Of a stretch of 5,227 nucleotides of DNA, positions 1-4,745 are shown piece after piece. Below the pieces are notes generated by a model. That model was not told where the DNA came from and ran no database searches. It saw only the letters and a list, made by a program, of their open reading frames with translations. The stretch covers positions 1-5,227 of the forward strand of contig JASHYW010000521.1 in the NCBI GenBank assembly GCA_030042885.1. Direction: 5' to 3'. Both the position numbers and the translations under genes were made by a program. The stretch's first letter is position 1. Every line of letters begins with the position of its first letter. Source of the stretch: Streptosporangiaceae bacterium (GTDB lineage Bacteria > Actinomycetota > Actinomycetes > Streptosporangiales > Streptosporangiaceae).

Positions 1-100
1 TGACGTGGCCGCCGAGATCGGCCGGGTGCGCGTCGGCCAGCCCGCCGCCCCGGCGGCCGACCGGGGTGCGCACGGCGTCAATAACGAAGGCCTCGGGCAT
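1..100 (-). CDS. Acetyl-CoA acetyltransferase (thiolase), N-terminal fragment, FadA6-like
   Basis: The first 33 codons of a gene that runs off the left edge of the window. The minus-strand ATG at 100-98 opens a reading frame beginning MPEAFVIDAVRTPVGRRGGG and continuing LADAHPADLGGHV. The pattern 'I-D-A-V-R-T-P-x-G-(K/R)-x-x-G-x-L' near the N terminus is the classic start of thiolase-superfamily acetyl-CoA C-acyltransferases, which cleave 3-ketoacyl-CoA with CoA at the end of a beta-oxidation round. A strong Shine-Dalgarno sequence, GGAGGGG (104-110, minus strand), supports the start. From memory the N terminus is closer to M. tuberculosis FadA6 (steroid C/D-ring degradation) than to FadA5 (cholesterol side chain), but 33 residues cannot settle the subfamily. 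The catalytic Cys and His motifs lie outside the window. It is divergent from the acyl-CoA dehydrogenase pair and shares a 51-bp intergenic region with it that contains a KstR operator, so KstR-dependent expression is likely. Sure of thiolase, unsure of the exact role. Confidence 0.85.
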   Translation of the reverse strand, partial: MPEAFVIDAVRTPVGRRGGGLADAHPADLGGHV

Positions 101-103
101 TCG

Positions 104-110
104 CCCCTCC
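104..110 (-). promoter_or_regulatory. Ribosome binding site of the divergent thiolase
   Basis: Read on the minus strand this is GGAGGGG, a near-ideal Shine-Dalgarno sequence ending 3 nt before the ATG at 100-98 (core GGAG 6 nt before it). It fixes the start of the thiolase, which is visible only as a short open frame cut by the window edge. Confidence 0.7.
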
Positions 111-123
111 CGGGGTAAGCTTC

Positions 124-137
124 TAGAACACGTTCTA
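124..137. promoter_or_regulatory. KstR operator (sterol catabolism repressor binding site)
   Basis: The sequence TAGAACACGTTCTA is a 14-bp inverted repeat (TAGAAC / GTTCTA around a 2-bp centre). It matches every fixed position of the published KstR consensus TnnAACnnGTTnnA. KstR is the TetR-family repressor controlling much of the cholesterol/sterol catabolic regulon in mycobacteria and rhodococci. The site lies midway between the divergent thiolase (ATG at 100) and the fadE26-like gene (ATG at 152), with its right edge 14 bp upstream of the latter, so a bound dimer would block transcription both ways. What is seen is the perfect consensus match in a short divergent promoter next to steroid beta-oxidation genes. 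That KstR itself binds, rather than another TetR regulator with a similar site, is inferred. Confidence 0.85.
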
Positions 138-141
138 TTTT
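136..141 (+). promoter_or_regulatory. Candidate -10 element for the acyl-CoA dehydrogenase operon
   Basis: TATTTT matches TATAAT at 4 of 6 positions and overlaps the last two bases of the KstR operator. This is the only AT-rich hexamer in the right place in the 51-bp gap. No convincing -35 is visible about 17 bp upstream. Transcription starting about 7 bp downstream would leave only a few bases before the ATG at 152, so a leaderless or nearly leaderless mRNA is possible. If so, the weak AGGGA at 142-146 would be an accident rather than a ribosome binding site. Assignment is tentative. Confidence 0.35.
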
Positions 142-151
142 AGGGAACCCC

Positions 152-1360
152 ATGCGCATCGCCTACACCCCGGAACAGGACCGGCTGCGGCGGGAGCTGC
201 GGACGTACTTCGGCGCCCTGATGACGCCTGAGCTCCGGGCGGCGCTGTCGGCGGGGGACGGGGACGACGGCGACCACGGGGACGGGGCGGCGTACCGCGA
301 GGTGGTCCGCCGGCTGGGACGCGACGGCTGGCTCGGGCTGGGCTGGCCACGGGAGTTTGGCGGGCGCGGCGGCACCATGCTCGACCAGCTCATCTTCACC
401 GACGAGGCGGCCGCAGCGCGGGTGCCCGTGCCGTTCCTGACCATCAACACGGTGGGCCCGACGATCATGCGGTTCGGGACGCCCGAGCAGAAGGCGTTCT
501 ACCTGCCGCGGATCGCCGCGGGCGAGATCCACTTCTCGATCGGGTACTCCGAGCCGGAGGCCGGCACCGACCTGGCCTCGCTGCGCACCACGGCGGTCCG
601 GGTGAAGGGGGAAGGGGAGGCGGGCGGGGAGTACGTGATCAACGGGCAGAAGATGTGGACCAGCCTGATCCAGTACGCGGACTTCGTGTGGCTGGCCTGC
701 CGGACCGATCCCGAGGCACCCAGGCACAAGGGCTTGTCGATCATCATCGTGCCGACGGATGCGCCGGGCTTTTCATGGACGCCGGTGCGCACGGTCGCGG
801 GCGTGACGACCAGCGCCACGTACTACTCCTCGGTGCGGGTGCCCTTGTCGTCATTGGTGGGCGAGGAGAACCAGGGCTGGCCGCTGATCACCAACCAGCT
901 CAACCACGAGCGGGTGGCGCTGACCTCGGCGGCGCCCGTGCTGACGGCGCTGGCCGAGGTGCGGGAGTGGGCGGCGTCGGCCAGGCTGGCCAGCGGGCAG
1001 CGGGTCATCGACGCCGAGTGGGTGCAGCTCAACCTGGCCCGGGTGCACGCCAAGGCCGAGTTCCTCAAGCTGATGAACTGGCGCGTGGCGTCCTGCTCCG
1101 ACGGCGTGGTCGGCCCGGCGGCGGCCTCGGTGACCAAGGTGTTCGGCACCGAGTTCGCCGTCGAGGCCTACCGGCTGCTGATGGAGGTGCTGGGCGCGAA
1201 CGCGTTCGTGCGCTCGGGCTCGGCCGGCCAGCTGCTGGCCGGGCGGATCGAGCGGGCGCACCGGGCCGCGCTCATCCTGACCTTCGGCGGCGGCACCAAC
1301 GAGGTACAGCGGGACATCATCGCGGCCGCGGGGCTCGGGCTGCCCCTGTCTCGCCGGTAG
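152..1360 (+). CDS. fadE26: Steroid side-chain acyl-CoA dehydrogenase, catalytic subunit, FadE26/ChsE4-like
   Basis: A 402-residue acyl-CoA dehydrogenase, close to the roughly 400 residues of M. tuberculosis FadE26 (ChsE4), which it resembles throughout: the start MRIAYTPEQDRLRRELR, VPVPFLTINTVGPTI, HFSIGYSEPEAGTDL and EVQRDII near the C terminus. In M. tuberculosis, ChsE4 pairs with ChsE5 as an alpha2beta2 flavoenzyme that introduces the alpha,beta double bond into the C8 side chain of 3-oxo-cholest-4-en-26-oyl-CoA, in the cytoplasm. Visible elements: N-terminal helical domain (about 1-125), FAD-contacting GYSEPEAGTD (131-140) and NGQKMWTS (164-171), a beta domain to about 235, and a C-terminal helical domain with GGGTNEVQRDII (379-390). 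The likely catalytic base is Glu253 in LNHERVAL, the helix position used by steroid ACADs; the MCAD-type Tyr-Glu-Gly-Thr site near the C terminus reads FGGGT, without that Glu. A Gly/Asp-rich acidic loop (34-46) is unusual. The start follows a weak AGGGA. It is first in a two-gene operon behind a KstR operator. Confidence 0.9.
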   Translation: MRIAYTPEQDRLRRELRTYFGALMTPELRAALSAGDGDDGDHGDGAAYREVVRRLGRDGWLGLGWPREFGGRGGTMLDQLIFTDEAAAARVPVPFLTINTVGPTIMRFGTPEQKAFYLPRIAAGEIHFSIGYSEPEAGTDLASLRTTAVRVKGEGEAGGEYVINGQKMWTSLIQYADFVWLACRTDPEAPRHKGLSIIIVPTDAPGFSWTPVRTVAGVTTSATYYSSVRVPLSSLVGEENQGWPLITNQLNHERVALTSAAPVLTALAEVREWAASARLASGQRVIDAEWVQLNLARVHAKAEFLKLMNWRVASCSDGVVGPAAASVTKVFGTEFAVEAYRLLMEVLGANAFVRSGSAGQLLAGRIERAHRAALILTFGGGTNEVQRDIIAAAGLGLPLSRR

Positions 1361-1363
1361 GAG
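1359..1363 (+). promoter_or_regulatory. Ribosome binding site of the second dehydrogenase subunit
   Basis: AGGAG overlaps the TAG stop codon of the upstream subunit and lies 6 nt before the ATG at 1370. This supports that start and implies tight translational linkage between two subunits that must assemble together. Confidence 0.65.
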
Positions 1364-1369
1364 AAGCTG

Positions 1370-2422
1370 ATGGACTTCACGCTCAGCGAAGCGCAGGACG
1401 AGCTGGCCGGGCTGGCCAGGAAGATCCTGGCCGAACGGGACGCGCCATGGGCGGACCTGGCCGCGGCGGGCGTGCTCGCGGCCGGGCTGCCCGAGGCGTT
1501 CGGCGGGGCGGGGCTGGGCCTGCTCGAGCAATGCTCGGTGCTGATCGACATCGGCCGTGCGGCCTCGGATGTGCCCTATCTGGACTCGATCGTGCTCGGG
1601 GCCGGGGCCCTGGCTGAGTTCGGGCCGACGGCGCTGTGTGATCGGTGGGTCATCCCGGCCGGGCGCGGCGAGGTGGTGCTGACCGCCGCGCTGGCGGAGG
1701 AGGACGGCGACGACCCTCGTTTCCCGTCGGCCAGCGCGGTACGGGCGGACGGACGGTGGGTGCTGTCCGGGGTGAAGACCGCGGTGCCCGCCGCACCGTC
1801 GGCGGACCTGTTCCTGGTGCCCGCGGCGGTCCCGGACGGGGTGGTGGTGTTCCTGGTCTTGCCGTCCGATGACGGGGTGCGGGTGGAGCCGCAGCGGCTG
1901 ACCGATTTCGCCGAGGCCGGCCGGGTCGTGCTCGACGGCGTCCCGCTGGACGAGGACCGGGTGCTGGGCGGCGCGGAGGTCGCGGACTGGCTGGTGTCGC
2001 GGGCCACCGTCGGGCTGTGCGCCGTGCAGTCCGGCGTCATCGAGCGGGCGCTCGAGCTGACCGCGGAGCACGCGCGGAGCCGGGTGCAGTTCGGCCGGCC
2101 GATCGGCTCGTTCCAGGCGGTGACGCAGCGGCTGGCCGACGCGTACATCGACACCGAGGCGGTCCGGCTCACCATGTGGCAGGCCGCCTGGCTGCTGGCC
2201 TCGGGCGACGCCGCGGCCGGCGTGGCGGTGGCCACGGCCAAGTTCTGGGCCGCGGAGGCCGGTCACCGGGTGGCGCACACCGCGGTCCACGTGCACGGCG
2301 GGGTGGGCATCGACACGTCCTACCCGGTGCACCGTTACTTCGTCGCGGCCAAGCACAACGAGTTCGCCCTGGGCGGCGCCACGGCCCAGCTCCGCCGCAT
2401 CGGCACCGCGCTGGCCCGGTAA
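1370..2422 (+). CDS. fadE27: Steroid side-chain acyl-CoA dehydrogenase, partner subunit, FadE27/ChsE5-like
   Basis: A 350-residue acyl-CoA dehydrogenase paralogue, 9 bp after the first subunit and surely co-transcribed. The C-terminal third strongly resembles M. tuberculosis FadE27 (ChsE5): FWAAEAGHRVAHT (292-304), VHVHGGVGID (306-315) and EFALGGATAQLRRIG (331-345). The segment ARSRVQFGRPIGSFQ (235-249) carries the Arg and Phe-Gln that contact FAD across the subunit interface in ACADs. Two features suggest a non-catalytic partner. The helix matching the Glu253 region of the first subunit (SRATVGLCAVQSG, 210-222) has no Glu, and there is no MCAD-type Tyr-Glu-Gly-Thr near the C terminus. This is the known design of ChsE4-ChsE5, where each heterodimer has one active site and both chains help hold FAD. 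It is somewhat shorter than the mycobacterial protein as I remember it (about 370), apparently because the N-terminal helical region before LPEAFGGAGLG (40-50) is abbreviated. The start is fixed by AGGAG at 1359-1363. Confidence 0.88.
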   Translation: MDFTLSEAQDELAGLARKILAERDAPWADLAAAGVLAAGLPEAFGGAGLGLLEQCSVLIDIGRAASDVPYLDSIVLGAGALAEFGPTALCDRWVIPAGRGEVVLTAALAEEDGDDPRFPSASAVRADGRWVLSGVKTAVPAAPSADLFLVPAAVPDGVVVFLVLPSDDGVRVEPQRLTDFAEAGRVVLDGVPLDEDRVLGGAEVADWLVSRATVGLCAVQSGVIERALELTAEHARSRVQFGRPIGSFQAVTQRLADAYIDTEAVRLTMWQAAWLLASGDAAAGVAVATAKFWAAEAGHRVAHTAVHVHGGVGIDTSYPVHRYFVAAKHNEFALGGATAQLRRIGTALAR

Positions 2423-2429
2423 GGGCTTC

Positions 2430-3395
2430 TTAGCGGAGTGTGTTCCTGGCGCACTGGATCACCCCGGATGCCGCCCGCGCGGCAAGCCGTGAGCATCCCA
2501 GCAGCACCGGGTACGGGTGCTCGGCCGACAGGCGGTCGAGGGCGGCTTGCAGCCGCCCGGTGATGTCGTCGTAGCAGGCTGACACGATGCGCGGGTCGTC
2601 GGCCGCGCCGGGGCCGTGGGCCGTCCAGTCCAGCGCGGGCAGGAACTCGAGGGTGAGGTGGGCCGGCATGGGCAGCGGCGGCGTCAGGATGGACCCGACG
2701 CCGAACGGGAAACCCGCGAGGAAGGGAAACACGTTGATCCGCAGGGCGTTCAGGCCGGCGGCGCGGGCCAGACGGTCGCCGCGCGACAGCACCACGACGG
2801 AGTGATGGCCGCCATGGGCGACAACAGGTACCACCGGGACCCCGCATCGCAGGGCGAGCCGCACGAAGCCTTTCCGGCCGGCGAAATCCACCTGGTTCCG
2901 CTGGGTCCACGGGCGGCAGGCCTCACGGTCGCCTCCCGGGTACACCAGGACGCACGCCCCGCGCGTCAGCGCGGACTCGGCTTCGCCGGTGCTTGCGGGG
3001 ACGACGCCGAGCTGGCGCAGGAAGGCCCCGACCCCTGGCACGGCAAACAGGAGATCGTAGGCCAGCATGTAGGCCGGTGCGCCGATGCCGCGGTGCGACA
3101 CGATGACCTGCCCGCAGGTCCATGCCTCGGGCACGTAGAACAAGCCAGAATGATTCCCGACCAGGAGCACCGGGCCGTCCGCGGGCACCCTGTCCAGCCC
3201 TCTCACCTCGGGCGTGAAATAGCTGGTGTAGAGGTCGATGACCGGCAGCATCCGGCGGATGAAGTCCGGGTCGCGTTGCAGCGAGGTGTCCGCGCGCCCG
3301 GCGGCGATCCGCTGCGACAGCAGCACAAGCGCCCGCGCAAGCGGACTCCGGGCCGGCTCCGGGCCGGTGGCGTTCGGGGCATCGCGGCTGGGCAT
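2430..3395 (-). CDS. PlsC/MGAT-like lysophospholipid acyltransferase family protein
   Basis: A 321-residue protein of the glycerolipid acyltransferase superfamily, nearest to the MGAT-like branch. Such enzymes transfer an acyl group from acyl-CoA (or acyl-ACP) to a lipid hydroxyl, usually at the inner face of the membrane. Motifs in order: VGNHSGLFYVPEAW (79-92, block I with catalytic-type His82), LGVVPAS (129-135, block II), VYPGGDREA (151-159, block III), FAGRKGFVRLAL (171-182) and GVPVVPVVAHGGHHS (185-199, block IV). The acidic partner of His82, usually Asp, appears to be Glu90. The hydrophobic FPFLAGFPFGVGS (223-235) may insert into the membrane. Start: ATG at 3395-3393 is preceded by GGAGG (3400-3404) with 4-nt spacing; the frame is open to an ATG at 3581, but the extra residues are low-complexity, Arg/Ser-rich and overlap the divergent gene. 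It converges on the dehydrogenase pair. Substrate unknown; wax ester, triacylglycerol or phospholipid roles are all possible. Confidence 0.8.
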   Translation of the reverse strand: MPSRDAPNATGPEPARSPLARALVLLSQRIAAGRADTSLQRDPDFIRRMLPVIDLYTSYFTPEVRGLDRVPADGPVLLVGNHSGLFYVPEAWTCGQVIVSHRGIGAPAYMLAYDLLFAVPGVGAFLRQLGVVPASTGEAESALTRGACVLVYPGGDREACRPWTQRNQVDFAGRKGFVRLALRCGVPVVPVVAHGGHHSVVVLSRGDRLARAAGLNALRINVFPFLAGFPFGVGSILTPPLPMPAHLTLEFLPALDWTAHGPGAADDPRIVSACYDDITGRLQAALDRLSAEHPYPVLLGCSRLAARAASGVIQCARNTLR

Positions 3396-3513
3396 CTTTC
3401 CTCCGCGTCTCATGCTGCCCGCATCCGGGCCGGACCAGGAAGGGCCCTTAGTCCGCTCCCTGCGGGACCGCCGGACGCAGCCAAGAGGCTCGCGCAATGG
3501 CAGGGTGGATCGT
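3396..3513. promoter_or_regulatory. Divergent promoter region with palindromic DNA
   Basis: This 118-bp gap between the acyltransferase and the serine hydrolase must carry promoters for both. It contains a perfect 10-bp palindrome, AAGGGCCCTT (3440-3449), flanked by GGAC (3432-3435) and GTCC (3451-3454), and an imperfect hairpin GTCCGC-tccct-GCgGGAC (3451-3468). GGAC recurs at 3465 and 3473. No clear -10/-35 pair and no KstR consensus (TnnAACnnGTTnnA) is present. The palindrome could be an operator for an unidentified regulator, but in DNA this GC-rich, GGGCCC-centred palindromes also occur by chance. Confidence 0.4.
3400..3404 (-). promoter_or_regulatory. Ribosome binding site deciding the acyltransferase start
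   Basis: The minus strand reads GGAGG followed by AAAG and then the ATG at 3395-3393. No comparable sequence precedes the upstream in-frame ATGs at 3413 and 3581, so the 321-residue form is preferred. Confidence 0.7.
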
Positions 3514-4704
3514 ATGGAGGGCTGGGTGCACTCCGGCTTCGAGGGCGTGGAGCGGATATTCCGGCGGCAGCTGCAGCGCACGACGGGCGGTGCGGCGGTT
3601 GCCGTGTACTACCGCGGTGAGCTGGTCGTCGACCTGTGGGGCGGGTCGCGTTCGCAGGGACAGCCATGGCAACGCGACACGCTGGCGATGTGCTTCAGCA
3701 CGACGAAGGGAGTCATCTCGACGGCACTGCACCTGCTGGCCGACCGGGGGCAGATCTCCTACGACGCGCCGGTTGCGGCGTACTGGCCCCAGTTCGCGCA
3801 GCACGGCAAGGAGCGCATCACGGTCCGCCACGTGCTCACGCACTCCGCCGGCCTGCACCGGATGCGCACGCTAGTGGACCACGCGGAGCGGATGCTGGAC
3901 TGGGAGTACATGGTGGCCGCGCTCGAGGGTGCCGAGCCGGCGTACGAGCCGGGCACCCGGAACGGCTACCACGCGCTGACCTACGGGTGGCTGGCCGGGG
4001 AGCTGGTCCGCCGGGTGTCCGGGCGGCCGGGAGCGCGGTTCGTCGATGAGGAGCTGGCCCGCCCGCTCGGCCTGGACGGGCTGTACCTCGGGTGCCCGCC
4101 CGAGCAGCGCGGCCGGGTCGCGCCGCTGGCCCCCATGGCCGGAGCGCTGGGCCGCAGGCTGGGCCTGGATCCGGGTGCGGTGATGGGCGGCCCGGTCGGC
4201 CGGATCCCGGAGCTGCTGCGGCTGCCGGTCAGCCCGCGCCGGTTCGTCAACGCGCTACTGCCGCGCGGGATCGAGGACGTGCTGTGGGGCCCGGAGGTGA
4301 TGGACGCCGAGATCCCGGCGGCGAACGGGTTCTTCACCGCCCGGTCGCTGGCCAAGCTGTACGCGCTGCTGGCCGGCGGCGGCGAGGTGGACGGCGTGCG
4401 GCTGCTGTCGCCGCGGACCCTGGAACAGATCGCGGTGGTGCACTCCCGCGGGCCCGACCTCGTCCTGGTCCTGCCGATGGGCTGGCGGCTGGGCTACCAC
4501 AGCGCGTTCACCACCCGGGGCACGGTGCCCGGTGCGTTCGGCCACTTCGGCTTCGGCGGATCGGGGGGGTGGGCCGACCCGCGGCGTGACCTGGCGCTGG
4601 CCATGGTCTGCAATCGCGGCAGCGGCACGCCGATCGGCGACCTGCGCATGGCCGAGCTCGGCACCGCCGTCGCCAGGGCTCCGGGGGTAAACGCGCCGCG
4701 GTAG
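3514..4704 (+). CDS. Serine hydrolase/esterase of the class C beta-lactamase fold (LipE/EstB type)
   Basis: A 396-residue protein of the beta-lactamase/penicillin-binding-protein-like esterase family (family VIII-type esterases; mycobacterial LipE, LipL and LipD are relatives). The nucleophile motif S-x-x-K is Ser62-Thr-Thr-Lys65 in MCFSTTKG. The second catalytic element is Tyr152 in NGYHALTYGWLAGE (150-163), where the Asn of true class C lactamases (Y-x-N) is replaced by Ala, as is usual for esterases. HVLTHSAGL (106-114), NGFFTARSLAKLYA (271-284) and HFGFGGSGGWADP (344-356, replacing the K-T-G box) complete the family signature. Family members hydrolyse short-chain esters, lactones or related substrates; the natural substrate here is unknown. 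No signal peptide is seen, so it is probably cytoplasmic. ATG 3514 was chosen because homology begins directly after it and GGGTGGA lies just upstream; the frame stays open far upstream, but that extension overlaps the divergent acyltransferase. An in-frame GTG at 3505 is the only close alternative. Confidence 0.88.
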   Translation: MEGWVHSGFEGVERIFRRQLQRTTGGAAVAVYYRGELVVDLWGGSRSQGQPWQRDTLAMCFSTTKGVISTALHLLADRGQISYDAPVAAYWPQFAQHGKERITVRHVLTHSAGLHRMRTLVDHAERMLDWEYMVAALEGAEPAYEPGTRNGYHALTYGWLAGELVRRVSGRPGARFVDEELARPLGLDGLYLGCPPEQRGRVAPLAPMAGALGRRLGLDPGAVMGGPVGRIPELLRLPVSPRRFVNALLPRGIEDVLWGPEVMDAEIPAANGFFTARSLAKLYALLAGGGEVDGVRLLSPRTLEQIAVVHSRGPDLVLVLPMGWRLGYHSAFTTRGTVPGAFGHFGFGGSGGWADPRRDLALAMVCNRGSGTPIGDLRMAELGTAVARAPGVNAPR

Positions 4705-4711
4705 GGACGTG

Positions 4712-4736
4712 CAGTGCCCTTCAGTGCTAGGCACTG
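4712..4736. terminator. Intergenic hairpin between convergent genes, probable bidirectional terminator
   Basis: CAGTGCC (4712-4718) and GGCACTG (4730-4736) form a perfect 7-bp stem with an 11-nt loop. The loop holds a second CAGTGC (4722-4727), which can instead pair with GCACTG (4731-4736) around a 3-nt TAG loop. The hairpin starts 7 nt after the serine hydrolase stop and ends 9 nt before the stop of the convergent oxidoreductase, where a shared terminator is expected. There is no T-run on either side, so it would be a tract-less actinobacterial terminator or an mRNA-end stabiliser. Confidence 0.6.
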
Positions 4737-4745
4737 GCGCAGCCC

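Noticed and set aside
655..1617. A 320-residue plus-strand frame across the junction of the two dehydrogenase genes
   Set aside because: It is a Gly/Arg/Ala-rich out-of-frame translation of the two dehydrogenases with no recognisable motif.
851..2356. A 501-residue open frame on the minus strand across both dehydrogenase genes
   Set aside because: It is a shadow frame rich in His, Arg, Pro and Gly, as expected antisense to GC-rich coding DNA. The plus-strand proteins have clear family motifs.
2728..2735. AACACGTT, the same core as the KstR operator, inside the acyltransferase gene
   Set aside because: The outer positions fail the consensus (G instead of T on the left, T instead of A on the right), and it lies within a coding region.
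3238..3513. N-terminal extension of the serine hydrolase to 3238 (488 residues)
   Set aside because: The extension is antisense to the acyltransferase coding sequence and shows no family features; homology to LipE-type esterases begins right after the ATG at 3514.
3396..3581. N-terminal extension of the acyltransferase to an ATG at 3581 (383 residues)
   Set aside because: The added residues are Arg/Ser/Pro-rich with no family similarity, overlap the start of the divergent hydrolase, and lack a ribosome binding site; GGAGG precedes the ATG at 3395 instead.
2616..3620. A 334-residue plus-strand frame opposite the acyltransferase
   Set aside because: Its composition is that of an antisense shadow and it has no domain features, whereas the minus-strand frame carries all four acyltransferase blocks and a strong ribosome binding site.
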